NCBI RefSeq assembly: GCF_020283565.1
Contig: NC_060064.1
Span: 16,140,337-16,204,336 of the forward strand
Source: Trifolium pratense
Lineage: Eukaryota > Streptophyta > Magnoliopsida > Fabales > Fabaceae
DNA: 64,000 nucleotides
Reading direction: 5' to 3'
Shown here: positions 54,077 to 64,000 of the stretch, piece after piece
Numbering within the stretch: the first letter of the stretch is position 1
Layout: every line of letters begins with the position of its first letter
Position numbers and translations under genes: made by a program
The notes under the pieces: model-generated
Told to the model about the DNA's origin: nothing
Databases searched by the model: none
Seen by the model: only the letters and a program-made list of their open reading frames with translations

Positions 54077-56144
54077 TTTAGTTAGTTATTACCACAAAAA
54101 ATAAAGAAACACCAAGGTGTACAAAAAATAATAAAAAAAATCTCATTTATTATTTTTTTTATTTTTATAATGATAGTTTTAAATTTTAATTTCATTATGC
54201 TATAATGTTATGCTTGTAGTTGTAGTTGTACATATTAATTATTCATTCATCTTGGAATTACATTTTTGTATTCTTTCAATTAAAATTTATGGACTGTCCA
54301 CTGTCGTGTGTTGATGAGTGACTAAATGAATAGAGCTAAGACAAGATTATTTTGACCATGCAAGACTATGTATAAGATTATTATTAAGAACATGCCAAAA
54401 TTTGTTCTCAATCATTATATATAATTTGGATTGATTTGGCTTCTTGTTGTTGAGCTTTATTTTTTATTTATTGGCAATTAGTAATAATAATATGCTAGTA
54501 CTTTTTTGTGGGTGGCAATAATAGCACTTTTGATTGTTTCATCCAAATTAGAAAACATGAAATGCATGCAAAGTGGAATACACGGTGTAAAATAATTTTA
54601 TACTATTGTTTAATAAACAATCTTATATTATGTCAAATTACTCTGATGAAATTCAATGTAATTTTTTTCTGATGCAAATTGAATATTTTCTATGCGCAAC
54701 AATAGATATTAACCATTCGAACTTTATGAGATCTAAACAAGTGACAAATTATCTCTAAGAATTTTCACTCTGCTACATATTTAAACTAAAGAGTAAACTC
54801 GTGACTTTAATTAAATTAAAAAAAAATCTAGTACTTCATTTCATTTAAACACTTTTGATGAATTAAAATTAATTTACATAAGATTATATACATTAAACTC
54901 AAATGTGAAAAAGGAAAGTTAATGATGAGGAAAGGTGTGAAGGAGGAGCTGGATGAGTTGTAAAAGGCATTGATGAGTGCATGTGTTTGAGATCTTTTTG
55001 GCTCTGGCCTACAATCAACGTAAATAAGCAATAAGCAATTTTTTGAAAGTGCAGCTAAACGTGCTTATTACGCTTCTAAACTAGGCCAAATTCACTTCGT
55101 GCTGTGTTAAATTAAAGCAATTTATTTTAGGGTTTTGTTTTGCTCTTATTTAATTAGCAAATGGATGAAAAGGGAAAGTTGAGAAGTGTGCATTTTTGAT
55201 GTGCGGGTGCTTGTTGCTCCCAACATTGTTTCCTTTTTTATTTCGTCATTAAACAAATAAAGGGTGCCAATATTGAAGGGACCATGTTAAGTCATTGACT
55301 TTCTAGATTGTATGGTAACTTGCAAATGAAGCTATTGTATGGTTACAATTGATTTCCTTTTCTTTCCAATAATGGGTAATGTCTATAGGATTCGGATCTC
55401 CGTTGTAACTGTTTTACGCAATAGATAATCTTGATCGTTGATATGTGTGTTAAGATTTTGAGATTTTGGAAAAACAGTTACTGCGTGCATGTACTAACCT
55501 TGTGAAATTCAAGTCCCCTATCAATAAACATTTTTTTTTAGTTGAGCAACTTAGTGGTTAGAAATTCATCTCTTAAAATGAATAAACGAGAAATTTCAAA
55601 TTCAAATTTCAACGACTACGTATAAATATGATATCCTTATTATCTAAGCTATACTCGTCAAATCGTGGGAATGCATTTTCTTTCTTATAAGGCGTGCTAA
55701 TTGTTGAATTCAATGTGTTGTCATGATAGAAGACATGTGAGGCTAGGATAGTATACAATCCTAGCATATTTCTAAAGTGCTAATTTCAGTTTCCTTATTT
55801 TGTAGTGGCCACTAGGCGCACTACACCACACCACACCATGACTATAGTTAAAAATATAATGAACTTAATTTTTATTCTTTTTACCATCAACCTTTTAAGT
55901 GGAGTTAGTAGCAGTTGCTTTCTCCTAATTTTATTCTAGTACTTTTTTATCTCTTTTTTAAAGAAGAGTTAGAAGGATAGAAAGGATGAAGAGGCTGGAG
56001 GCATGTAGATGGAAGTAAAGAACGAATATTTTATTTTTTATGCATCATTAAAAAATAGTCATATCAGGTCTAAAACTTATACATATCAATGAATGTTTAA
56101 ATATTTAAAAAGTATCAATATAATATAAATGAGGCTAATGCTAC
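54077..56144. other. Intergenic, no gene recognised
   Basis: AT-rich. Short ORFs (e.g. 54828-55031 minus) have no recognisable content. It contains the 3' UTR of the preceding gene at its left edge. Confidence 0.4.
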
Positions 56145-56473
56145 TAAGTGGTCCACCGTGGACAAGTGACCTACCGAATATAAATTTTACGAAATTCACT
56201 GTTGGATTGAAAGTTTATATCGTATTGAACATCCATAAATTTTTTAAATTTTTTTGAAAATCATTTGATATGTTATTGAGACCCGTCAAAATTCACGTTA
56301 TTTAATAAACCGTTAATCTTGATGTGTCTCAATAACATATTAAATGATTTTCAATTTTTCTAAATTTTTCTATGGATAATCTATATGATATAAACTTTCA
56401 ATCCAACGGTAAATTTTGTAAAATTCATATTCGTTATAATGTTATTCATGACTGGTCCACCATGAACCACTTA
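56145..56473. mobile_element. Foldback MITE, relative of the 14173 element
   Basis: 329 bp inverted repeat with ends TAAGTGGTCCACCGTGG / CCACCATGAACCACTTA. The arms share 'ttggattgaaagttta' and 'catttgatatgttattgaga' with 14173-14570 but the ends are different, so it is a diverged subfamily. Confidence 0.8.
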
Positions 56474-57499
56474 ATGAAGTGGTCCATATTAGAATTTACA
56501 TATAAATGATTATAATTGGATTGATTTAATTTACTAAAAATCTAAAGTATGCTAAGTTTGATATTTGGTATCAACAAATCTATAAGGTTCTGGTTTGCAA
56601 TGTTAACTTTCAAGCTTATCTATTATAGCTTAGTATTTATAAGTTCATTTTGGAAAAAAAAAACCTGTTTGAAGTATTTTTTTCTCTCTCTATGAGTTTA
56701 TAGTTTATTTTTATTAATTTATAGCTTATTTTGATAAATTAATTAAATTAGCTTATAATTTAAAACTTATCATTTTTTCTTTCAATTTTATCTATATCAT
56801 CTTAATTAAAAAAATTAAAAATTAATAAAACATATTTATTTTACGTTATTTCATACACATAAACTAATTCAACAACTAATCTTACCAAACATCATAAATT
56901 CAATCAGTTAACTTATCTACTACAAACTATAACTTAGCATATTATAAACTGCATGTTATAAGTTCATCTGCTATAAATTATGTTTTATTAGTAAGACAAA
57001 TTATAGATGATTTAAGCAGTTGATTCGTGGCTTAATCTGAGAGAAGTAAAGAAGAGATTATGAAAGCGAAGGAACAATGTGTTGAATGTTTGACTTTGTA
57101 TGGTTTGTAACATGGCCAATCATCGTTTCCTTTTCATAGTGAAAGCCAATTAATCACCGACACTTACAATATGGCCCTCTTGTTGGCTTCTTGTGGCACA
57201 ATTCATACAGCAAAATATAGTCACAGAGACCCCATTCTAATTTTAAATTCATAACGTACGTACGTGGACCAATTATTCTATATTAATTCACGTCTACATT
57301 TTTTTTTATTTTTTTTTATTTTTTGTATAATGAAGTGGAAGCTTTTTGATTTATTAACAACATTTTTTTTGTAAATTTAATTATTATTTATAAGTGAAGT
57401 TATTAATATTAAATATTGGAATTTAAGACTTTTAAGATGAAAAACTCTCAAATTCTCCAAATCAATTGTATACACATGTGATTTCAAGAAAAACATTAA
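56474..57499. other. No gene seen; 'ataagttta' repeat words
   Basis: 56590-56990 is rich in 'cttataagttcat' and 'agcttata' words like the repeat family at 60061 and 61720. No ORF of note. Confidence 0.4.
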
Positions 57500-57502
57500 T
57501 GT

Positions 57503-57880
57503 TGAATTTTCGAACACTCTTCATGCGGAACTAATGACAGTCTATCATTTTAGTTTTGGAGTTTTGGCCCGGAGGCAGGATATTAAAGAGCTTAGTATGT
57601 GCTATTCTGATTCGAAGAGTACTATTATCAAGTAGCTATCTGATCTTGTTAATGCTTGGCATCATTACGCAGCTATCATTCACAATATTAAGGACTTACT
57701 TGCGAAAGACTGGAGAGTCAAAGTAGCTCACACCATTTGAGAGAAAAATACATGTACATAGTATTACTTAGCTAAACTTGGAACTAGAAACCTTGAGGCT
57801 TATTCTCGTCTAATTATGTCGCCTACTGAAATGAACATTCTCATACTAGTTGATGCCAGCGGGACTTTATTTTTTAAATA
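57503..57880 (+). pseudogene. RNase H-like (RVT_3 type) pseudogene of retroelement origin
   Basis: Reads LHAELMTVYH, then CYSDSKSTIIK, TAG, then NAWHHYAAIIHNIKDLLAKD and VKVAHTI, TGA, and later MSPTEMNILILVDASGTLF. HAEL and SDSKST are the acidic catalytic motifs of the RNase H-like domain found in plant LINE-derived genes. At least two stops and short frameshifts kill it. No RT is nearby, so it is an isolated fragment. Confidence 0.75.
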
Positions 57881-59277
57881 ATTTCTTTTGTTTCTTTTCA
57901 TTTTCCTCATTGTACAAAAATGTCTTAATAACTGAGTATATGATACTAACCATCAATGAAAGTTGTTAGAAAATACTAAAAATCGGCAAACAAAAATAAT
58001 ATTTAATTTCAATTTTTTAATGGGTTTTTAATTTTAAAAGATTTAATTAGGTGTGTATAGGTTTAGGATAGAGTAGAGACGTATGAAATATTTTAGAATC
58101 TTGAGCCCAAACGATACATATGTGTAGAACAATACAAAACATTTAGCAAAAGAAATAAAAAAGAACAATACAAAACAAATAATACAAACAAGCGTAATGG
58201 TGTTTATATAAACTTGTATATTTTTCCTTAAATTTTTTTAATTTTTTTTTTGTATATTTTGCAGATACTCTGCACTACTATTTGAATTGATGATTGAATA
58301 TATACACATATGTCATAGCTACTATTTTTTTAATGGTTTACATGATCAATTTGTACATTACAAATAATTAGTTTAAGTGTCTTTTTCCTATGGACACAGC
58401 CAGAAATATATAAGCACTACAAGGAACGTAGGCCCTCTTAATAATGTTGCATGACCATATGATTATTATGGACTTAATTTACACATGAACCACATGAAGA
58501 TTTAAACTTATAAATGTTGAGTTTTAAGTGTGAATAATTAAATTTTATATCGATTATGAATGAAAATAATGTTTGATTTATAATATATGTGATACATAAA
58601 TTTAATTCTTGAGATTTTGGATGAAGATGTGACGTCTCGATTTCTCTGTGATCCTAGAGCATTGACTCGTTGCTTCTCTCAAGTTTTCTCGGACTCCTTG
58701 AGTGACGATGACGTCTCTTTCTTATGGTCTGAAACATTGATCCGTTGTTGCACCAGCCACTCCCTCGTACTTCCCAATGTATACTCTTAAATTTAAGACC
58801 AAATACATCTGGGAGTTCTTTAAATTTCGTGTTTATAACAGATAGATCCTTTAAGTTTTTTAGGTACCAAATAAATTGTTTAAGTTTTTAATTTGATGCA
58901 TTTTTTATCCTTTGATTTATCCTTGGCTACAAAAATGTTGACGTGACACTGAATATTGCATTTTTTGCTTCCAAATAACAAGTCATAATGCTAAATGTCA
59001 CCTCACTAAGTTAATGAATGCGTCAATGTTTTTGTAACGGATGATAATAATTGAAATAATAAGTCATAGTGCAATAAATTAAAAACTTAAATAATCTATT
59101 TATTACATAAAAAACTTAAAGAACTTATATTTTACGAAAGCGAAACTTAAAAAACCTAAATGAATTTTACCTAAATTTAATGAGTGTATAGCTATGGTAG
59201 CTAGCTTCTGGTCAAGATATTTCCTTTTCGACGTTAGCTTGTAAAGATTGATATGTACTTACTATTATTGTCTTTTA
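57881..59277. other. Intergenic, no gene recognised
   Basis: AT-rich. A patch at 58620-58790 is less AT-rich and looks formerly coding, but no frame stays open and no family is recognised. Confidence 0.35.
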
Positions 59278-59472
59278 CATGATGAGATCATCTCTTGGCG
59301 TCTGATGGAAATCAACGGTCTGTAACGGTGGTCCTGCGGTAGGCGCGCGACACTGGATCAGCGCCAATATGTTTTTTTTTTTTTTTTTTTTAAAAAGAAA
59401 GGGTATTTTTGTCCAACTCAAAAGGTGCACCTTGCTAATTTAGACCCAACTGGGTCTAAATTAGCAGCCCCC
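59278..59472. mobile_element. Truncated second copy of the 12419-14113 element (right end)
   Basis: Almost identical to 13925-14113, from CATGATGAGATCATCTCTTG through the poly-T and 'caaggtgcacc' word to 'cagccccc', again abutting TATATA. The left part of the element is missing. Confidence 0.9.
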
Positions 59473-59567
59473 TATATATATTAGTGAAATTACAATGAAT
59501 AATACAAAATCTGTAATGTGGTTAAAACTAATAAGGATAGATTAGTAAATTTAGTGGTAATTGATTA

Positions 59568-59824
59568 CTCCCTCCGTCCCACAATGAGTGAGTCAGTTGA
59601 CTGCATTACGCATGTTAATGCATAACTTTGACGATTAATATTTTTAATTCTATAATAGTAAAAATTATAAAAATATGATATTTCGAAAATACTCATCGAG
59701 ATGAATCCAACAACATCTTATATACTAATATTTGTTTTTATTTATTAGTAGAAAAATAGGATCAAAGTAAGATATGTGAATAGTGTATATAGTCAAAATG
59801 ACTCTCATTTTGGGACGGAGGGAG
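59568..59824. mobile_element. Stowaway MITE
   Basis: 257 bp with CTCCCTCCGTCCCAC / ...GGGACGGAGGGAG ends and TA at both borders (59566-59567, 59825-59826). A further lone 'ggagggagta' end at 59941 is a remnant of another copy. Confidence 0.9.
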
Positions 59825-60060
59825 TAGTAAATTTAATGTGGTTTGGTAATTGAAGGTATTTTTGTCCATGTAACTTATTTTTCACATAAAATTAAGAGTA
59901 ATATGTGTGAAAATGAGAATAGTTGTTTATAAATAAGAATGGAGGGAGTATTAGATTAGAAGTGGAAGAATAAATTTAGTTGTTTATTGGGATTGTGGCT
60001 TGGTCTTCGGAAATAATAATTGGCGGCATTATCTTATGTTGTTTGTTGTGATGTTTTTAA

Positions 60061-60674
60061 GGCTCTGTTTGGTAAAATTAAGCTATAAGCTAGCTTATAG
60101 CTGATAAGCTAGCTGATAGCTGAAAAGCTAGCTTATAGCTGATAGCTGAAAAGTTAGCTGATTGAAATTAAAGTGTTTGGTAAAATTAACTTTTTAAATG
60201 ATTGATAAATATAAAAAGGCTCTGTTTGGTAAAAAGAAGCTATAAGCTAGCTGATAGCTGATAAGCTAGCTTATAGCTGAAAAGCTAGCTTATAGCTGAT
60301 AGCTGATGACTGGTAGCTTATAGCTGAAAAGCTAGTAGAATAAAATTAAAGTGTTTGGCAAATTTAGCTGTTGTAAATACAAAATGACATAAAAATACAT
60401 GGTTAGTGGGTAGTTTTTTTTTTTTTTGTAAGTGTTAGTGGGTAGTTATTATAATTTTTTAAAAATAAATAAATAAAATTAATGAGGGTAAATATGGAAT
60501 AAAATGAAAAAGCTATAAGCTATAAGCTCATACGCTACTTGAAATAGCATCTCAAAAAACGCTATAAGCTAGTTAGAGAAGCTCGTTACCAAACACTTCA
60601 CATTTTTTTCAAACAAGCTTATAAGCTAGTTCAATAAACTATAAGCTAGCTTATTGGACTTACCAAACAGTGCC
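60061..60674. mobile_element. Tourist-like (PIF/Harbinger) MITE with AGCTAGCTTATAGCT repeats
   Basis: Ends GGCTCTGTTTGGTAA and TTACCAAACAGTGCC are inverted; TAA is duplicated at 60058-60060 and 60675-60677. The left terminus is repeated internally at 60218, so the element carries a tandem duplication of its own end. The interior is packed with 'agctagcttatagctgata' words. Confidence 0.85.
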
Positions 60675-60942
60675 TAAGTTTCTTAGACTTATTATTTATT
60701 TGCTGAGTTTTTATAAAAAAAACTTTATTTATTTATTTTGAGCGTTCGCCTCCTCATTTTAAATTTATAACAACTCAATTCAACTTTTTTTTTTACTCGA
60801 ATGAAATGATTCTAAAATAATTTTGTAGATTTGATCTTTTAATTTTTATTTTAAAAGACGAAGATTAAATTAAAATAAAAGTTATCCAAGTATTTATATG
60901 GAAATGGTCGGTTCTCTGATTTCTTTTCCATGATTTAGTGAA

Positions 60943-60998
60943 AAAGTTCAAGAACCAATTATTCTCTTAAAGTTCAAGAACCAATTATTCTCTTAAAG
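60943..60998. repeat. Tandem duplication, 27-bp unit x2
   Basis: 'aagttcaagaaccaattatt' followed by 'ctctta' occurs twice in direct succession. Confidence 0.85.
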
Positions 60999-63260
60999 TT
61001 GTTTCAATAAGTACTTTTATATGAAATGATGGTTTGTGTCTGCCAACTCCAAAATAATAAATCAAATCTTTCATTTTCATTGTTTGGTGAAGGGCAACTT
61101 ATCACTCAGCCAATATATATACTTTCATTTCTATTATCAAATCATATAAGCCAACAAATTAAGCCTTATATAGTGGCAATGATCCAAGAGCCAAATCACC
61201 AAGCTTTGACTAATGACTAAGTTCTTTATTATTTAGCATTTCTTTTTGTTGTTGATAATTAGTACTTTATTCAAAATTGTGACCCAATCTAGAGATAAGG
61301 ATAAGATTGTTATATATAAATAAGTAGCCGTGATCAATTGGCCAATGACTAGAAAAGTTATTTAAATTGCAAGATATTAGGAATTATAGTGACATAGACA
61401 TACTCGTATGAGAGAAAGAGAGCATACGAATACTTATGAGATAAAAGCTCAAAAGAAATCATACTCATAATAATTGATAAAAGATGAATGAAATATATAT
61501 ATATATATATGAAGTAGTTCTATTATCTAATTGTCCCAACTAATTGAATAACACTATAATTAATTTCTAACTAAATAACTAACATCAACAAATTCTAACT
61601 AACACAAGATTGTTGCATATATATCAAGTTCACATATAAAGCATTAACAATTATATATAGATTGGTTATGATCGACTTATTTGAGCGTATCTAGTGGTAT
61701 AATAAGTTTTGTAAGATTGTTTAGAAGAACTTGTGAAAATAGCTTATGGCATTTTCATAAGTTGTTTATAACTTATTTTTATAAGTTCTTTATGATAGTT
61801 TATAAAAATATATTTTAGCTTATATATAAACATTTTAATATAATCTATCATTTGCTATAAAAATAACTTATAAATGTTTATAATGATAAGCATTTGTGCA
61901 CAAATAAGTTTACTAAATAATAATAAACGTTCGTAAAAATTGATTATAGAGAGTGAGTATATGAGAAATAGTGGAGGTGCAAAAAGAATTTCTTGAGGCA
62001 TCTCTCAGACTCTCACACAGTATTGTTCCAAATGGTAGAAATGAAAATAACTTAAGTTATATTTTGGAATTTTATTTGTGCACCCCCCAACTAACCAAAT
62101 TTCCAAGTTAGTCTTCTCCACATCTTCTTGGCTCTTCACACCGCACTCCTCCTCCTTCGATCATCTTTAAATTACCCTTTCGTCCGACTATCTCCTTCTC
62201 CGACAATCTTCTTTACCATCACGTCGTTCTCCTGGTCCAGCCATCTCATTCTCGTCCCCGTTGTCAACTTCACTTGGATATGAGAAACGAAAATAAAGTA
62301 TTTGCCGTAAACAGACATTGTTTATGATTAATATTTGCATGAACTAGTTTAGAATTGGAAGTGCAGTACAAATTAATCAAACAGTCCCACAAGTAATTCT
62401 AACGTTGTCCGTGTATTATTGCATGTTATAAGTTACAAACTTATATAAAAATGAACTCCAACATAAACTAAGATGATGTTGCGGGATATATAAGAAAGGA
62501 TGTGAAACAAAAAGTAAGAGGTAGAAACCGCGGGACAGTGAGTTGTTGGGAGGTTCCCCCGGGTGATCCATTCGTTGCACAAACAGGTCTAGATAGAAAG
62601 TGAAAAATCCCCCACTTCGAGGAGACCGTCCATTCCTTCTTGGAGAGGGGTTCAGGCGCATCAACTTCGGGGGAGGACTCGGGCTACTGGCTGCTGGAAT
62701 AGTTTGAGTGTGTCCTGTTGGAACTGATGCCTGATTCATCAGCATCCTCTGTCAATGGGTCGACCGCCCTCCCACATAGAGGCAGTCGACTCTGCCCAAA
62801 CTTCTGTAGATCCTAATTTGGATCCAGAAGAACTGATGAAAAAAAAAGTCACATCTTGGAAGTTTAAACTCCAAGTCTGACACTGCTAACTGAAGAACAG
62901 ATACATTTATTTAACTATATTATATAACTACACCAATTAACATATTTGAATAAGATTTTTCACTCCCTTTGATAAACAGAATTATATTTCCTTATAAATA
63001 GTATTATAGATTTATTTGTAGTGTTGTTATCCTGAATCTTACTTGAAAAGACTTGTTGATTTTTGGGAGACTTCTGTCGAGGCGAACCCTTAAGATTGTG
63101 CCTCTGTATGCCTCAACGCTACTTTGTTATTCATGTTTTTTGTGATTACAATGTTTGCGATTTTGTTATTCATTGAATAGTTTAAAGAGTTTAGCTTCTA
63201 TATTTACCTCGACAATTCTTAACTCAGTTCAAAATCTGCAATTCAATTTCCAAATCTAGT
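60999..63260. other. Intergenic, no gene recognised
   Basis: Contains repeat words of the 'cataagttgtttataactta' type at 61720-61900 and a less AT-rich patch at 62480-62830. The patch's minus strand reads coding-like (e.g. SPEVDAPEPLSKKEW) but with stops in every long frame, possibly a decayed exon of unknown family. Confidence 0.35.
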
Positions 63261-63754
63261 TTTCGACGAAGCACACAATAAGAAAACCAGAAACAAAGCA
63301 CCACATTTATATAATTCACAGCTACAAATAACCAAACAAACAAATTTTCATTCTTTAAATTGAGATTCATTCACAGTATAACAAGCAATACATATACACC
63401 CTCCACCTATAACCAATAGCAACAAAGAAAATGAAAACCACACCTTTAAAATACAAACATGACGAAATGAAAGAATAGAACTTGTCCACCGTCTTTGTTG
63501 CTAAAACAATATGTGAACATTACAAGAGGAAGAGACAACAATTTAAACAGACAAACTATAAATCAATCTCCACACTAACCACAACTACTTCCATTATAGG
63601 CCAAAACCAAAGTGTTATGCATAGAAATCCAAGTATGGTATATACCAAAAACAACCACACTATTCAACAGATAACTGCATTTCAAGACAACTCAAGAAAG
63701 GTATACTCAGAATGCGCATAAGCAGCATGTGTCACTCATCGCATGTCTCAGTGG

Positions 63755-63868
63755 CTAGAACAAATCAAATTTTCTTTTCAGCATGTCTTGCTTCCATTTT
63801 GGTAACTTATTGAATGCTTCTTTTGTCATTGCAAATACAGTTTCAAACTCTTGGTCCGACAGATAAGC
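63755..63868 (-). CDS. Villin, last exon (headpiece domain), partial gene
   Basis: An actin-bundling protein of the villin/gelsolin family; only its last exon lies in the window. An acceptor TTGTTTAG precedes GCT at 63868. The exon encodes 37 residues ([35 protein letters not shown]) and ends in TAG at 63755-63757. The LS-x-x-EF...F-x-MT-x-x-F-x-x-LP-x-WKQ...LF pattern is the F-actin binding headpiece. Upstream exons lie beyond the right edge, and the 3' UTR extends leftwards (about 63260-63754). Arabidopsis VLN2 is At2g41740, close to the two other genes identified here. Confidence 0.88.
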   Translation of the reverse strand, partial: AYLSDQEFETVFAMTKEAFNKLPKWKQDMLKRKFDLF

Positions 63869-64000
63869 CTAAACAACATCAATAGAGAAGAAAAAGGAAA
63901 AACATGTTAATATCACAACATAGCCTTGAATTAATTAATGGTACAATCATGTGATATGTACATCCCTTGAGAATTTCAAATATTACATATTAAATAACTC
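63869..64000 (-). other. Villin intron (partial)
   Basis: Non-coding sequence upstream of the last villin exon; no further exon before the window edge. Confidence 0.6.

Noticed and set aside
61026..61220. 64-codon ORF as a small secreted peptide gene
   Set aside because: Hydrophobic stretch is not N-terminal and no peptide-hormone motif is present at the C-terminus.
63482..63721. 79-codon plus-strand ORF
   Set aside because: Overlaps the probable villin 3' UTR in antisense and has no domain.

Overview
This window is plant nuclear DNA, most likely from a legume (Fabaceae). Genes have many short introns in AT-rich sequence, the intergenic space is full of transposon relics, and the LTR retrotransposons are plant Sirevirus and Tat types. 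Taxon is inferred from gene and repeat resemblance, not from a search. No tRNA, rRNA or CRISPR locus was seen.

Host genes: (1) 876-4610, minus: a nine-exon AP2 transcription factor like Arabidopsis At2g41710 / rice SMOS1, with a 9-nt microexon. (2) 16633-22174, minus: a nine-exon plastid PPR protein like EMB2654 (At2g41720), with one GC-AG intron. (3) 52733-54076, plus: a single-exon, membrane-anchored plant-specific protein. (4) 63755-63868, minus: the last exon of a villin, encoding the headpiece (compare VLN2, At2g41740). The AP2, PPR and villin genes match near-consecutive Arabidopsis loci, so the window is an ancestral gene block expanded by transposons.

Layout: 4.6-16 kb is a graveyard. 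It holds an Ogre-like LTR fragment, an unrecognised minus-strand gene split by a 942-bp Harbinger element, a papain-type protease pseudogene, a 1.7-kb terminal-inverted-repeat element carrying six short palindromes, and a 398-bp foldback MITE set in TA microsatellites. 25382-48905 is a very young 23.5-kb Ty3/Gypsy Tat-lineage element with TSD CTTCT. A 12.3-kb Ty1/Copia Sirevirus (29934-42197, TSD TGTTT) is nested inside it, and its two LTRs look identical. 48993-50225 is a foldback element with arms built of ~20-nt minisatellite units. 54-63.7 kb is gene-poor, with MITEs and an RNase H pseudogene.

Most notable: the Gypsy element carries a two-exon gene of 626 codons on the strand opposite gag-pol, with its own promoter-like and intron-bearing leader. 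The nested Sirevirus likewise has a small antisense ORF for a charged protein with two SUMO-interacting-motif-like patches. Both host elements appear recently active, and both have a break in pol.
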